Positions 8,807-18,440 of a DNA stretch of 64,000 bases are shown here, in pieces. Numbering within the stretch: the first letter of the stretch is position 1; each line of letters opens with the position of its first letter. The translations under genes were made by a program, and so were the position numbers. Under the pieces are notes generated by a model. It searched no databases. It was given only the letters and a program-made list of their open reading frames with translations, and was not told the origin of the DNA. Origin of the DNA: JAVBUP01 sp031555175 (GTDB lineage: Bacteria; Bacillota_I; Bacilli_A; Erysipelotrichales; Coprobacillaceae); assembly GCA_031555175.1 (NCBI GenBank), contig JAVBUP010000016.1, positions 9,271 to 73,270 of the forward strand. The letters are read 5' to 3'.

Positions 8807-10951
8807 CTATTTTCGTAACATTGTTAAAGATACCTTTCCTTTATTAAGATCTACTCCCTCGACAAAGACCTTTACAATATCTCCAACATTCAGCTTTTCC
8901 AATGGATGTTTAATGAATTCATTACATATTTTTGAAATATGGACAAGCCCGTCATTCTTAATACCAATATCAACAAAAGCACCAAAATCAACTACATTGC
9001 GAACAGTACCTTGTAATTCCATGCCAACTGACAAATCATCAATTTTTAAGACATCCTTTCTTAATATAGGAGTTTGATATTCATCTCTTGGACTTCTGTT
9101 TGGTGAAATAAAGCTATCTAATATGTCATCCAAAGTGTACATATCGACTTTATACTTTTTGCATACTTCTTCTTTATTAAGCAGATTAATGTGATTCATT
9201 ATTTCGGTTGACGATATGTCTTTACTTGTCAGTCCCATGTCTTCCAATAGCTTATATGCTAACTTGTAACTTTCTGGATGAATAGATGTCTTATCCAACA
9301 CTTCATCACCATCAATAACTCTTAAAAAGCCAACAGATTGTTCAAAAGTCTTTGGCCCAAGTTTTGGGACCATTTTAATTTGCTCACGATTAGAAAATTT
9401 ACCCATTTTATCCCTGAAAGATACTATAGATTTTGCTACTGATTCTGAAAGGCCAGCAACATACTGTAATAAAGAAGCTGAAGCTGTATTTATATTAACT
9501 CCTACTCTATTAACGGTTTTCATCACAACATAATCTAACTGCTCACTAAGTTTTGATTGATTCATATCATGCTGATATTGTCCAACACTAATAGCTTTTG
9601 GTTCAATTTTCACAAGTTCTGCTAGTGGATCTTGTAATCTTCTAGCTATTGAAATAGCAGATCGCTCCTCCACAACTAAACCTGGGAATTCATCTTTAGC
9701 AATTTTACTTGCACTGTACACTGATGCACCAGCCTCTGAAACAATTACATATGATATATTCAAATTGTTGTTTTTTATAACATCAGCGATAAAACTCTCT
9801 GTTTCTCTACTAGCTGTTCCATTTCCTATAGCAATTATTTCAATATTATATGTATTAATTAGCGACAAAACTTTCTTTATATCTTGCGAGTAATCATTTT
9901 TTGGAAGCGTTGGATAAATTTTATCAATCGCTAACATTTTCCCAGTAGCATCTACAACTGCTAATTTACACCCAGTTCGATACGCTGGATCAACACCCAA
10001 AACCATTTTATCTTTTAATGGTGCCTGTAATAGCAACTTTTCCAAATTTGTGCTAAAGACAACCAATGCCTGATCCTCTGCCTTATCAGTCAATTCATTC
10101 CTTATTTCTCGTTCTATTGATGGAGCAATTAAGCGCTTATACGCATCCTCTATAGCTGTTCTAATTTCTAAATCAACAATAGTATCTTTGTTTCTAGTCA
10201 CCCCGCGGTACATATACTCAAAAAATTTTGTTGGATCAATTTCAATTGTAACACTTACTACTTTTTCACTCTCTGCACGATTAATTGCTAAAATACGATG
10301 AGATACAATATGGCAGACTTTTTCCTCATATTGATAATACATCTCATAGACCTTTGATTCATCTGCATGCTTCTTTTTTTCTTTTGACTTTATAACACCA
10401 AGCTTATAAGTGAATTCCTTTATATACCTTCTAAATTTTGGATTGTCACTTACACTTTCTGCTATTATATCTAAAGCTCCATTGATGGCATCAACTTCAG
10501 TTTTTACGCTGTCGTTTACATATTTACTAGCTTCTTGAGATATATTACCATTTGTTGGCAATCCAAGAATCCACTTAGCTAAAGGTTCTAGGCCTTTGGA
10601 GATAGCCTCAGTTGCCCTAGTTTTCTTTTTCTCTTTAAAAGGACGATATAAATCATCAATATCAACTAATTTTATGCATGCCTCTATTTCTCTTTCTAAC
10701 TCAGGAGTCAACATTCCTTTTTCATCAATTAGTCTTATAACATCTTCTTTACGCTTCATCAATGATACTTGGTAATCGTAATGTTTTGATATTTCTCTAA
10801 TTTGATCTTCAGTCAATGCTCCAGTCATTTCCTTACGATAACGAGCTATGAAGGGTACAGTATTTCCATCTTCAAGCAGTTTTAATACACTAGTTGTTTG
10901 CGTTTCGTTTATCCCTAATTGGACAGAAACTTGTTGTATAATATCATTCAT
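8807..10951 (-). CDS. tex: RNA-binding protein Tex
   Basis: Cytosolic nucleic-acid-binding protein of the Tex/YdcI family (714 residues, normal length). The N-terminal helical region contains VPFIARYRKEMTGAL. A YqgF-like RNase-H fold comes in the middle (LGVDPAYRTGCKLAVVD). Helix-hairpin-helix segments follow near residues 490-560, and a C-terminal S1 domain starts at GMELQGTVRNVVDFGAFVDIG. Tex is linked to transcription and RNA turnover in several bacteria, but its biochemical job is not settled. The start has GAGAGGTGTG upstream and an extended -10 box TGGTATAAT further up. No terminator of its own is obvious before the riboswitch promoter, which lies just beyond its stop codon. Confidence 0.95.
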   Translation of the reverse strand: MNDIIQQVSVQLGINETQTTSVLKLLEDGNTVPFIARYRKEMTGALTEDQIREISKHYDYQVSLMKRKEDVIRLIDEKGMLTPELEREIEACIKLVDIDDLYRPFKEKKKTRATEAISKGLEPLAKWILGLPTNGNISQEASKYVNDSVKTEVDAINGALDIIAESVSDNPKFRRYIKEFTYKLGVIKSKEKKKHADESKVYEMYYQYEEKVCHIVSHRILAINRAESEKVVSVTIEIDPTKFFEYMYRGVTRNKDTIVDLEIRTAIEDAYKRLIAPSIEREIRNELTDKAEDQALVVFSTNLEKLLLQAPLKDKMVLGVDPAYRTGCKLAVVDATGKMLAIDKIYPTLPKNDYSQDIKKVLSLINTYNIEIIAIGNGTASRETESFIADVIKNNNLNISYVIVSEAGASVYSASKIAKDEFPGLVVEERSAISIARRLQDPLAELVKIEPKAISVGQYQHDMNQSKLSEQLDYVVMKTVNRVGVNINTASASLLQYVAGLSESVAKSIVSFRDKMGKFSNREQIKMVPKLGPKTFEQSVGFLRVIDGDEVLDKTSIHPESYKLAYKLLEDMGLTSKDISSTEIMNHINLLNKEEVCKKYKVDMYTLDDILDSFISPNRSPRDEYQTPILRKDVLKIDDLSVGMELQGTVRNVVDFGAFVDIGIKNDGLVHISKICNEFIKHPLEKLNVGDIVKVFVEGVDLNKGKVSLTMLRK

Positions 10952-10974
10952 AAATTCACACCTCTCGAAGCATT

Positions 10975-10983
10975 ATTATACCA
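10975..10983 (-). promoter_or_regulatory. Extended -10 element of tex
   Basis: TGGTATAAT on the minus strand 25-33 bases before the tex start. It is identical to the nine-base element before ftsK. The upstream acetyltransferase terminator occupies the -35 area. Confidence 0.55.
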
Positions 10984-10991
10984 TAAAATAA

Positions 10992-11016
10992 AAAGTGAAT
11001 CATTAAAATTCACTTT
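10992..11016 (-). terminator. Terminator of the acetyltransferase gene
   Basis: Minus-strand stem AAAGTGAAT/ATTCACTTT with a 7-base loop, followed by TTATTTTA. Confidence 0.75.
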
Positions 11017-11037
11017 AAAAATTAGTTAAACTTAGTT

Positions 11038-11586
11038 CTATTCTTCCTCATATTCGTTAATCAAATATACGAACTCAAGTTTAATTTCTTTAGACTCAAT
11101 GTCATTATTAGCGTAATATGTTGTATCAAGCCCAGTTAACAAAAAACCTTGAGACAAATATAAATCTATAGCATTAGTATTGCAACTTTGCGTTTCTAAG
11201 ACAATAGCGCGGTAATTCCACTGTTTAGCTAACTCTTTTACATGATTTATCAATCTAGTTCCATATCCTTTGTTACGATGTTCAGCAGGAACATAGAGTT
11301 CATGTATCCTTAATCTTTGAGTCCATTTTTCTTCTGCTATTTCTACTATTCCAGCGTACTCATGTTCTATAATCAATGCGTATACTTTTGGATCTTTCAA
11401 TTCCTCAGAAAACAAATCGTATTTTAAATTTTTGATTACAGAGTTTCCTAGTTTCTTACGGACAAGTGTAAAAGATATAACATTTTCAGATACTTGTTGC
11501 TCAATATCATAATATGAGGAAGTTTCATAAGCAATGTTTAATGGATAGTCCTGATACATTTCTTTATTTAATTCTTTTATCGACAT
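11038..11586 (-). CDS. GNAT-family N-acetyltransferase
   Basis: Cytosolic acetyl-CoA-dependent acyltransferase. The C-terminal two thirds show the GNAT fold: a beta-strand with RIHELYVPAEHRNKGYG, whose RNKGYG part is the acetyl-CoA pyrophosphate loop, then the helix GTRLINHVKELA, then ETQSCNTNAIDLYLSQGF. The ending resembles streptothricin acetyltransferase/YyaR-like proteins, but the substrate cannot be assigned from that. I start at MSIKEL rather than 8 residues earlier because ATAGGGGGT stands 6-7 bases before this ATG. It follows rpsU beyond a terminator and may be expressed by read-through; no separate promoter was found. Antibiotic modification is a possibility and not a claim. Confidence 0.85.
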   Translation of the reverse strand: MSIKELNKEMYQDYPLNIAYETSSYYDIEQQVSENVISFTLVRKKLGNSVIKNLKYDLFSEELKDPKVYALIIEHEYAGIVEIAEEKWTQRLRIHELYVPAEHRNKGYGTRLINHVKELAKQWNYRAIVLETQSCNTNAIDLYLSQGFLLTGLDTTYYANNDIESKEIKLEFVYLINEYEEE

Positions 11587-11613
11587 ACAATACCCCCTAT
11601 ATTTCAACAAAAA

Positions 11614-11627
11614 AAGCCCGAGGGCTT
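11614..11627 (-). terminator. Terminator of rpsU
   Basis: GC-rich minus-strand stem AAGCCC/GGGCTT at the rpsU stop codon, followed by TTTTTTT. Confidence 0.88.
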
Positions 11628-11811
11628 ATCTTTGTTTTGACTTGTTATTTTTTCTAGCAGCTTCTGATTTTAACTTACGTGCTAATCCAGGTTTTACATA
11701 GAATTCTCTTTTACGAGCTTCAGCAAGGGTTCCTGTTCTAGAAACTTGTCTTTTGAAACGGCGTAATGCATCGTCAAGAGATTCATTATCTCTTACCACT
11801 GTTTTTGCCAT
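11626..11811 (-). CDS. rpsU: Small ribosomal subunit protein bS21
   Basis: Basic 61-residue protein of the 30S subunit near the anti-Shine-Dalgarno end of 16S rRNA. The order [20 protein letters not shown] followed by a basic C-terminal tail matches bS21 throughout. It has its own promoter and terminator and an AAGGAGGGG ribosome site about 10 bases before the ATG. Its independent expression beside a long operon is common for S21. Confidence 0.97.
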   Translation of the reverse strand: MAKTVVRDNESLDDALRRFKRQVSRTGTLAEARKREFYVKPGLARKLKSEAARKNNKSKQR

Positions 11812-11849
11812 ATGAACTTCCCCTCCTTCTGTTTAACTCAACACTAAAG

Positions 11850-11878
11850 ATTATACACAATTAGTTAAATAAAATCAA
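11850..11878 (-). promoter_or_regulatory. rpsU promoter
   Basis: TTGATT and TATAAT on the minus strand with a 17-base spacer, about 40 bases before rpsU and just after the murE-deoC stop. Five and six matches to consensus respectively. Confidence 0.75.
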
Positions 11879-11885
11879 TGTTTTT

Positions 11886-12548
11886 TTAATATGTAGTATT
11901 TGATTTTTCTCCAACCACTAATTTTGGACCAGAAGAAGTCCCAATACGTGTAGCTCCTGCCTCTACAACTGCAACTAAATCTTCAAAGCTTCTAACGCCC
12001 CCTGAAGCTTTGACTTCTAATTCAGCTCCGACTGTATCTTTCATCAATTTAACATCTTCAACAGTTGCCCCGCCTGTAGAAAAACCAGTAGAAGTTTTAA
12101 CAAACGTAGCTTTTGCCTTCTTTGATAACTCACATGCTCTGATTTTCTCTTCTTCAGTCAATAAGCATGTTTCAATAATTACTTTTACACAACGTCCATT
12201 CGCAGCATTAACAACACCTGCAATATCTTGGTACACCAAATCATCATTACGATCTTTTAATGCACCAATATTAATAACCATGTCAATTTCATCTGCCCCA
12301 GCCATAATAGCTTCTTTTGCTTCAAAAGCTTTCACAGATGGAATAGTCGCCCCAAGTGGGAAACCAATAACAGTACAAACTTTAACGCTACTATCTTGTA
12401 GAAGCGCTTTAGCTTGTGCTACATGGCACGGATTTATGCATACAGATGCAAAATCAAGCTCAACTGCTTCCTTACATATTTTCTCAATATCACTACTTAC
12501 TGCATCAGCTTTTAAAATAGTATGATCAATCAATTTATTATATTTCAT
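11886..12548 (-). CDS. deoC: Deoxyribose-phosphate aldolase module with its own internal start
   Basis: DeoC reversibly cleaves 2-deoxyribose-5-phosphate into glyceraldehyde-3-phosphate and acetaldehyde in deoxynucleoside catabolism. This 220-residue part is a full-length DeoC: it begins [15 protein letters not shown] and carries [11 protein letters not shown] (catalytic aspartate). It also has the Schiff-base lysine in FVKTSTGFS and the second lysine in VKASGGVRS. The ATG is preceded by AGAGGGAAGAGAA, a strong ribosome site at good spacing. Free DeoC can thus be made even if the frame continues from murE. Other deo genes are absent, so its neighbours do not explain its place here. Confidence 0.8.
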   Translation of the reverse strand: MKYNKLIDHTILKADAVSSDIEKICKEAVELDFASVCINPCHVAQAKALLQDSSVKVCTVIGFPLGATIPSVKAFEAKEAIMAGADEIDMVINIGALKDRNDDLVYQDIAGVVNAANGRCVKVIIETCLLTEEEKIRACELSKKAKATFVKTSTGFSTGGATVEDVKLMKDTVGAELEVKASGGVRSFEDLVAVVEAGATRIGTSSGPKLVVGEKSNTTY

Positions 12549-14006
12549 TTCTCTTCCCTCTTTTTTATAATATTTTTCCAATATTTCCCTAGTAGCGACT
12601 AAATCACTCATCCATGGTTCCGGTCCATTTTCACGGTCGATAGCAATTTCAGCACCCTTACCAAGAATTAAGACAATATCATTGCAATTAGCTATTTCAA
12701 TAGCTTTCTTAATCGCTTCATAACGGCTCTGTATATAAATATATGGAGTATTTTTTATACCAGTAATCATTTCATCAGCAATTTCCCTAGGATCTTCATT
12801 TCGAGGATCAAATTCAGTGATTATAATATAATCACTGTATTCATCGCAAATCGCTCCAATGATTGGGCGCTTTGCTTTATCGCGATTACCATTGCAACCA
12901 GCAACAGGGATAATTTTGCCACCAGGCTTTTGAATGCTTTTCGCATATTCAAATAGCTTTATATAACCATCAGGTGTATGAGCCATATCAACAATAACAT
13001 CAAATGGTTGACCTTTAGAAATTACTTCCATTCTAGCATCAACTTGCTTAATGTTTCTTAAACATGATACTACAGTTTCAAGTGGCAAACCAGTTTCCAC
13101 CAACGCTGCTATTGATGCTAATAAATTATAAACGTTAAATTTAGCTACTAAATTAGTATGTATAGGATAGGTATATCCATCTACTACCAAATCAAATGTA
13201 GTGTATTTTGGATATAAACAAATATTTTCAGCTTTGTAATCAGCATCATTGTCAACTCCATATGTAACTAGCCTTCCGGTATTAATAGACTTCAGATACT
13301 CTCTAGAGAAGTCATCATCCACATTGATGATTGCTGGGGTATTACTATCTAGCCTTTCAAATAATTTCCCTTTGTCATGCAAATAGTTTTCTAATGTTTT
13401 GTGAAAATCCAAATGATCATGCGTTAAATTAGTAAATATAGCGCAATCAAAGTGGACACTATCTACTCTTCTTAACGCTAAGCCATGACTCGACACTTCC
13501 ATAGCAACACATCTAATCCCATCATCATACATCCTCTTGAATATACTATGAAGTTTAATTGGATTAGGTGTAGTATGAGGCGAAAAATCGGTATTGTCAT
13601 TATATTTTGATGGTATTGTTCCAATATAACCAGTAGGCTCAAAGTGATGATAAATATCTTGCACAATAGTAGCAATCGTAGATTTACCATTCGTACCAGT
13701 AACGCCGATTATCTTCATCTTTTGACATGCTTCATCATAGAATTTAGAAGCTGCTTCATTCAAAGCAGAAACTACGTCATCTACTTTTACATAAACGACA
13801 CTATCCACTTTTATCTTTATATCATTACTATGAACTATACAAACTGCGCCATTAGCGATTGCTTTATCAATATAGTTATGTCCATCGGCGCTAAGCCCAA
13901 CTACACAAAAGAACATACCACCGGAAGTAACTGCGCGACTATCTTCATAAAGTGATGATATTTTTACATCACTATCAAATCCAATTAACTCTCTAATTGT
14001 CTTCAT
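11886..14006 (-). CDS. murE: MurE-DeoC in-frame fusion (MurNAc-dipeptide ligase plus deoxyribose-phosphate aldolase)
   Basis: One uninterrupted reading frame encodes MurE (about residues 1-486) followed by complete DeoC. MurE adds the third amino acid to UDP-MurNAc-L-Ala-D-Glu in peptidoglycan synthesis. It shows the P-loop VTGTNGKST near residue 104, the carbamoyl-lysine region HDKGKLF, and FDPRNEDP near residue 398 where DNPR is usual; the kept arginine favours meso-diaminopimelate. The start is MKTIREL, after GGAGAGGAAA, and overlaps the end of mtaB. The junction, YYKKEGRE then MKYNKL, contains a strong ribosome site and ATG for deoC but no stop. Removing one A from the A6 run at 12561-12566 would end MurE at a TGA overlapping the deoC ATG. 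Either the fusion is real, or it is an indel, or slippage yields both forms. Confidence 0.85.
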   Translation of the reverse strand: MKTIRELIGFDSDVKISSLYEDSRAVTSGGMFFCVVGLSADGHNYIDKAIANGAVCIVHSNDIKIKVDSVVYVKVDDVVSALNEAASKFYDEACQKMKIIGVTGTNGKSTIATIVQDIYHHFEPTGYIGTIPSKYNDNTDFSPHTTPNPIKLHSIFKRMYDDGIRCVAMEVSSHGLALRRVDSVHFDCAIFTNLTHDHLDFHKTLENYLHDKGKLFERLDSNTPAIINVDDDFSREYLKSINTGRLVTYGVDNDADYKAENICLYPKYTTFDLVVDGYTYPIHTNLVAKFNVYNLLASIAALVETGLPLETVVSCLRNIKQVDARMEVISKGQPFDVIVDMAHTPDGYIKLFEYAKSIQKPGGKIIPVAGCNGNRDKAKRPIIGAICDEYSDYIIITEFDPRNEDPREIADEMITGIKNTPYIYIQSRYEAIKKAIEIANCNDIVLILGKGAEIAIDRENGPEPWMSDLVATREILEKYYKKEGREMKYNKLIDHTILKADAVSSDIEKICKEAVELDFASVCINPCHVAQAKALLQDSSVKVCTVIGFPLGATIPSVKAFEAKEAIMAGADEIDMVINIGALKDRNDDLVYQDIAGVVNAANGRCVKVIIETCLLTEEEKIRACELSKKAKATFVKTSTGFSTGGATVEDVKLMKDTVGAELEVKASGGVRSFEDLVAVVEAGATRIGTSSGPKLVVGEKSNTTY
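12561..12566 (-). other. A6 run at the murE-deoC junction (possible slippage or indel site)
   Basis: Six adenines on the minus strand lie just before the deoC ribosome site. With five adenines the murE frame would read on to AAATGA, where TGA overlaps the deoC ATG in the usual 4-base ATGA manner. This is seen directly in the sequence; whether slippage or an error occurs is unknown. Confidence 0.6.
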
Positions 14007-15309
14007 TGTATTTCCTCTCCAACTCCCCAATGCAAAATGGGAATCCTGCCTTTACTATAGTCACAGGCTGCATTGTTTTTAAATATTTTCTATTAGCTTT
14101 GACCATTATTTTTAAATAACTTGCAGAGTGTCCAATTAAATATCCATCTTTTTCTTCTTCAAAAATGACATCCATACTACTATTCTCAAATTTCTTTGCA
14201 TAATTTTCAGCTAATTGTTCAGACAGCATAATTAGTGCTCTAACTCTCTTTGCTTTAGTTTTATCATCTACTTGATCAATCATTCTCGAAGCAGGAGTAT
14301 TTTTTCGTTTTGAGTACGGGAACACATGAAGTTGATTGAACCCAATATCCTTAATGCATTGATACATTTCACTAAACTCGTCTTCAGTTTCTCCAGGAAA
14401 GCCAACAATTACATCAGTTGTAATCGAAATATCTGGTAACTCACTTCTAATATAAGCAATCTTATCCATAAACTCTTGTTTAGTATACTTTCTATTCATC
14501 CTTTTCAATACACTATCACTTCCAGATTGAATTGGAATATGCAAATGATTTACAATAATACCACTTGATTTTATTAACTCAACTATTTCTTTTGTAATTT
14601 GACTTGCTTCAATAGATGAAATTCTTAATCTTTTTATCCCATCTACTTTTGTAACCAAATCCTTTAATAAGTCATAGAACGAATAGTTTTCAAAATCTTG
14701 ACCATACCCTGCTGTATGTATGCCTGCAAGAACGATTTCCATATATCCATTATTGACTAGTTTTTGAGCTTGTATAATCACATCATCTTTATCTCTAGAG
14801 CGCATTAAACCACGAGCATAAGGAATTATGCAATATGTGCAAAAGTTATTACACCCTTCTTGAATTTTGAGATAAGCACGCGTATTCTCTAAAAAAGTGT
14901 CTGTTGATAATGGTTCAAATTTTTTCACCTTCATAATATCTTTAACATCCAATTTTGGCTCACGAGTCATAAAAAAGTCTTCAACTATATCAACAAGTTG
15001 CTCACGATGTTGTGTCCCTAATACGATATTGACTCCTTCAATAGCTACTATTTCAGTTGGCGCAACTTGTGCATAACACCCAACAACACAAATAGCTGCT
15101 TCAGGGTTTTGTTTAATTGCTCGTCTAATCATTTTTCTACTCTTACTATCACCAGTATTAGTTACTGTGCAAGTATTAATAACATATACATCTGCCTTGC
15201 TTGTAAACTCAACACGCCTATAATCAGATGCTTCAAACATCTTAGCGATTGCTTCAGACTCATAAGAGTTTACTTTGCAGCCTAAAGTATATACCGCAAA
15301 TGTTCTCAT
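13993..15309 (-). CDS. mtaB: tRNA t6A37 methylthiotransferase MtaB
   Basis: Radical-SAM enzyme that adds a methylthio group to N6-threonylcarbamoyladenosine at position 37 of tRNAs decoding ANN codons. The order is canonical: an N-terminal UPF0004 domain with [20 protein letters not shown] and VVGCYAQ (three cysteines for one Fe-S cluster), then the radical-SAM motif [15 protein letters not shown], then a C-terminal TRAM-like region. The start is [10 protein letters not shown], supported by GAAGAGGAAT; its ATG overlaps the upstream TGA as ATGA, which suggests coupling. The short segment GCK at the start favours MtaB over MiaB. The length of 438 residues is usual. Confidence 0.93.
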   Translation of the reverse strand: MRTFAVYTLGCKVNSYESEAIAKMFEASDYRRVEFTSKADVYVINTCTVTNTGDSKSRKMIRRAIKQNPEAAICVVGCYAQVAPTEIVAIEGVNIVLGTQHREQLVDIVEDFFMTREPKLDVKDIMKVKKFEPLSTDTFLENTRAYLKIQEGCNNFCTYCIIPYARGLMRSRDKDDVIIQAQKLVNNGYMEIVLAGIHTAGYGQDFENYSFYDLLKDLVTKVDGIKRLRISSIEASQITKEIVELIKSSGIIVNHLHIPIQSGSDSVLKRMNRKYTKQEFMDKIAYIRSELPDISITTDVIVGFPGETEDEFSEMYQCIKDIGFNQLHVFPYSKRKNTPASRMIDQVDDKTKAKRVRALIMLSEQLAENYAKKFENSSMDVIFEEEKDGYLIGHSASYLKIMVKANRKYLKTMQPVTIVKAGFPFCIGELERKYNEDN

Positions 15310-16091
15310 CGTATTCCTCTTCTCCCACATTTCTTGTAAATGTATTTATATGTTTTATCAGAAACATATTCTTTATCATGTAACAATTCTAATAACTCTT
15401 TAAACTTAAAATCAGCATATAATCTTGCCGCCTCCTTGATATCATCAATATCAATATCCGTCTTTGTACTATATTGATCGATGATATGGATAGTTCTAGT
15501 TAATTTAAGTTTATCCTTCTTAAACGCATAAATACACTTAAAATCATCATAGTAAAACAATATCATATGACTATTTTCATACAACATTTCCAATTTAGTA
15601 AATGGAGATTTATATACTTGATACCCATATGTTTTATATGGGTCTAACATATGTTGGTTAAATGAATAAAAATAAGATGAATGCTGTTTAAGCGTAAAAA
15701 TAGAAATATCATCAATGTATCTCTGATTAATAAATGGCTCAAAAAATGGAATAATAATAGTTTGATTTGACTCTCGATCAACAAATTGTGGCATATCATC
15801 AGTATATTGGTGGATATCAAAATTAATCATCTTTCTTTTCTCTACATATGTCATAAAGGAAAGCGTGTCAAAATGAGCAGACTCAAACTCTAATAATCCT
15901 TTTTCCACTTGTATTTTATTGAGTAAGCCGCGCAATACAATATTACTATTAATCAACTCTAAAGGCGTAGCATACTTATAACTTATTTTATAGATATGTA
16001 GTAATTCGAAGTGTTCCTTAAGAAACTTAAATTCACTTGTGGTTTGTAAATTAATTCTTTTATGGTTTTGGTTTAATAATTTTAAGAACAT
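15306..16091 (-). CDS. Unrecognised 261-residue protein in the ruvAB-rsmE-mtaB operon
   Basis: I do not recognise this family. The protein has no signal peptide or clear membrane segment. It is rich in Tyr, Phe, Ile, Lys and Asp, and has an alternating hydrophobic pattern in its middle (around SSYFYSFNQHMLDPYKTYGY) suggestive of beta structure. It ends in a basic [10 protein letters not shown] tail. Its ATG follows the rsmE stop codon directly (TAAATG) and its TGA overlaps the mtaB ATG. It is therefore embedded and probably translationally coupled between an rRNA methyltransferase and a tRNA-modifying enzyme. A role in RNA modification or translation would be guilt by association only. Confidence 0.8.
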   Translation of the reverse strand: MFLKLLNQNHKRINLQTTSEFKFLKEHFELLHIYKISYKYATPLELINSNIVLRGLLNKIQVEKGLLEFESAHFDTLSFMTYVEKRKMINFDIHQYTDDMPQFVDRESNQTIIIPFFEPFINQRYIDDISIFTLKQHSSYFYSFNQHMLDPYKTYGYQVYKSPFTKLEMLYENSHMILFYYDDFKCIYAFKKDKLKLTRTIHIIDQYSTKTDIDIDDIKEAARLYADFKFKELLELLHDKEYVSDKTYKYIYKKCGRRGIR

Positions 16092-16820
16092 TTATTTCAA
16101 CTCCAATGCATAGCTTATCGCAGAAAGTATATATAATGGAGCTGTTTCAGTACGAAGTATCCTTTTTCCTAAACCACAACATACAAAACCATATTCATTA
16201 AATCTACTTATCTCTGTGTCATCAAATCCGCCCTCTGGTCCAACAATGATAGATAACGTATCTCCAATTTCAATTCTATCTAAAACAGATCGTAGAGCCG
16301 TCATTTCTCCCTCTTTTGCTGATTCCTCATAGGCAACTAAATTATATTCTCCAATATATGAACCAATTTCATCTAAATTAATTAATTCATTTAAAACAGG
16401 AACTATATTTCGTTTTGATTGCTCAGCAGCTTCTTTTAATATTTTATTATAGCGTTCATATTTTGAAAAAAACTTACTTTTATCAGTTTTTATGATACTT
16501 CTCTTTGCTAAATACGGAGTAATAGTAGTAACTCCTAATTCGCAGGCTTTTTGTAATACGAATTCAAACTTCTCATTTCTTGGTAATCCATAAATCAAAT
16601 TAACTTTAATAGGCAACTCATTACAATTAAATAAAGTTTTAATAATAATAGCTTTATTGTTATTTAAAGAACAAAGATAGATTATACCATTCTCATCTAC
16701 GCACTCAAAATAATCATTATTTTTCATGCGTAGAACATGAAGCATATGATGTAAATCATTATCATTAATTAGAATCTCATCATTCTCAACTTGTAAATTA
16801 CTAATAAAATATCTTTGCAC
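16092..16820 (-). CDS. rsmE: 16S rRNA m3U1498 methyltransferase RsmE
   Basis: SPOUT-class enzyme that methylates N3 of U1498 in 16S rRNA using S-adenosylmethionine. The N-terminal PUA-like part begins MQRYFISNLQVENDEILI, with HHMLHVLRMKN. The C-terminal trefoil-knot domain carries QKACELGVTTITPYLAKRS, EAAEQSKRN, the SAM loop IVGPEGGFDDTEI, and LGKRILRTETAPLY. All family hallmarks are present at normal length (242 residues). It lies 15 bases after ruvB and directly abuts the unknown downstream gene, so the operon continues through it. Confidence 0.95.
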   Translation of the reverse strand: MQRYFISNLQVENDEILINDNDLHHMLHVLRMKNNDYFECVDENGIIYLCSLNNNKAIIIKTLFNCNELPIKVNLIYGLPRNEKFEFVLQKACELGVTTITPYLAKRSIIKTDKSKFFSKYERYNKILKEAAEQSKRNIVPVLNELINLDEIGSYIGEYNLVAYEESAKEGEMTALRSVLDRIEIGDTLSIIVGPEGGFDDTEISRFNEYGFVCCGLGKRILRTETAPLYILSAISYALELK

Positions 16821-16835
16821 TTTGTCACCAACTTT

Positions 16836-17837
16836 CTATTCAAGATTTAAAAACGGTATTTTCAGATGCTCATACGCTTTAGCAGTTACAGTACGCCCAC
16901 GGGAAGTACGCTTAATCAATCCGATTTGCAATAGGTATGGTTCATAGACATCTTCTAATGTTTGAGCTTCTTCACCAATTGAAGCAGCAATAGCCTCTAC
17001 ACCAACAGGACCGCCATTAAAGCGATCAATAATTCCTAATAAATACTTATGATCAACATCATCAAGCCCCAAACTATCCACTTTCAATCTTTCCAATGAC
17101 CATTTTGTTAATTCTTCATTTATAATATCATGTCCCTCGACTTGTGCAAAATCGCGAACTCTTCTAAATAAACGATTTGCAATACGGGGGGTTCCGCGCG
17201 AGCGATGTGCTAGTTCTAAACAAGCCGCTTCATCAATTTCATAACCATAAACACGTGATGTTCTTTTGATAATTCGTGATAACTCTTCTATCGTATAATA
17301 CTCAAGTTTAGAAATTATCCCAAAACGATCACGTAATGGTGCAGATAAATCTCCAGCTCTAGTAGTAGCACCAACTAAAGTGAATGGAGGTAAATCAATT
17401 CTAACTGACCTAGTTCCTGCGTCTTTTCCAATTACAACATCAATACAAAAATCTTCCATAGCTGGATATAACACCTCCTCAACAACACGAGGCAAGCGAT
17501 GTATTTCATCTATAAACAGGACATCACCTGGCTCTAATGATGATAATATTGCAGCTAAATCACCAGTTCGCTCAATTGATGGTCCAGTAATTATCTTAAT
17601 ATTTGTATGCATTTCATTCGCCAATATCATTGACATTGTTGTTTTACCCAAACCAGGAGGACCATACAATAACACATGATCCAACGTTTCGTTTCTTAGT
17701 TTAGCTGCTCCAACAAAAACTTTTAAATTTGACTTAAGTTCATCTTGTCCGACATATTCATCAAAAGAAAGAGGTCTCACTCCACTCTCTTCTTCATCTT
17801 CAATATTTCCATTAATAAGTTCATTTCTTTTATCCAT
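16836..17837 (-). CDS. ruvB: Holliday junction branch-migration ATPase RuvB
   Basis: Hexameric AAA+ motor that drives branch migration of Holliday junctions together with RuvA. It shows [15 protein letters not shown], Walker [10 protein letters not shown], Walker [10 protein letters not shown], sensor/arginine-finger segments with [19 protein letters not shown], and a C-terminal winged helix ending [14 protein letters not shown]. Length 333 is usual. The ribosome site AGGGGAAA is a few bases from the ATG, and ruvA lies 8 bases upstream. No ruvC is present, as expected in Firmicutes. Confidence 0.97.
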   Translation of the reverse strand: MDKRNELINGNIEDEEESGVRPLSFDEYVGQDELKSNLKVFVGAAKLRNETLDHVLLYGPPGLGKTTMSMILANEMHTNIKIITGPSIERTGDLAAILSSLEPGDVLFIDEIHRLPRVVEEVLYPAMEDFCIDVVIGKDAGTRSVRIDLPPFTLVGATTRAGDLSAPLRDRFGIISKLEYYTIEELSRIIKRTSRVYGYEIDEAACLELAHRSRGTPRIANRLFRRVRDFAQVEGHDIINEELTKWSLERLKVDSLGLDDVDHKYLLGIIDRFNGGPVGVEAIAASIGEEAQTLEDVYEPYLLQIGLIKRTSRGRTVTAKAYEHLKIPFLNLE

Positions 17838-17845
17838 AGTTTCCC

Positions 17846-18400
17846 CTACTTCATTAATAAACTTAATGCTTTCTTTACATAATCATTAGTATCCATTCTC
17901 TCAATAGATAATTTTTTTTCCACAATACTTATTTCACTACTCTTATAGCCTAGTGCTTTTAATACTGCAATTGCTTCTTCTAAATTGTTATTGTTAGAAA
18001 CCATTTTTTGAGCTAATTTTCCTTTTAAATCAAGGATAATCTGTTGTGCTGCTTTAGGACCAATACCAGGTATTTTTTTAAGGTAAGCAACATTCTCATC
18101 ATCTATCGCGCCAATAACACCGTCTACACTAGCAGTAGCTAGTATTCCAACAGCTGTTTTTGGACCAATACCTTTAACAGATATAAGTTTCATAAATAAG
18201 TTTTTTTCATCTCTCGTTTTAAAACCAAACAAAAGATGAGCATCATCGCGAATATTTTGATGCGTATAGATTACATAGTCTTGATTAATTGCATAATCAA
18301 ATGGATTAGCAACATATATTTGATATCCAATACCACAATTTTCTAATACTATATGATCAAAATTAATCTCTGTTAGACACCCTTTTATATAACTATACAT
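17846..18400 (-). CDS. ruvA: Holliday junction DNA-binding subunit RuvA
   Basis: Tetrameric protein that holds the four-way junction flat and loads RuvB. It has the N-terminal OB-fold ([20 protein letters not shown]), then two helix-hairpin-helix motifs ([13 protein letters not shown] and [20 protein letters not shown]) and a C-terminal RuvB-binding helix bundle ([15 protein letters not shown]). The 184-residue length is typical. It is first in the ruvAB-rsmE-unknown-mtaB-murE/deoC run. A ribosome site AAGGAGTG precedes the ATG. Confidence 0.96.
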   Translation of the reverse strand: MYSYIKGCLTEINFDHIVLENCGIGYQIYVANPFDYAINQDYVIYTHQNIRDDAHLLFGFKTRDEKNLFMKLISVKGIGPKTAVGILATASVDGVIGAIDDENVAYLKKIPGIGPKAAQQIILDLKGKLAQKMVSNNNNLEEAIAVLKALGYKSSEISIVEKKLSIERMDTNDYVKKALSLLMK

Positions 18401-18420
18401 AGAATCACTCCTTGTGTTCC

Positions 18421-18426
18421 ATTATA
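18421..18426 (-). promoter_or_regulatory. -10 element of the ruvAB operon
   Basis: Perfect TATAAT on the minus strand about 21 bases before the ruvA ATG, leaving a very short 5' leader with AAGGAGTG. No strong -35 was seen. Confidence 0.45.
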
Positions 18427-18440
18427 CACTAAATATGACT

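Noticed and set aside
12010..12525. 171-codon plus-strand open frame opposite deoC
   Set aside because: Composition rich in Ser, Ala and Thr mirrors the DeoC coding strand; no ribosome site or known motif.
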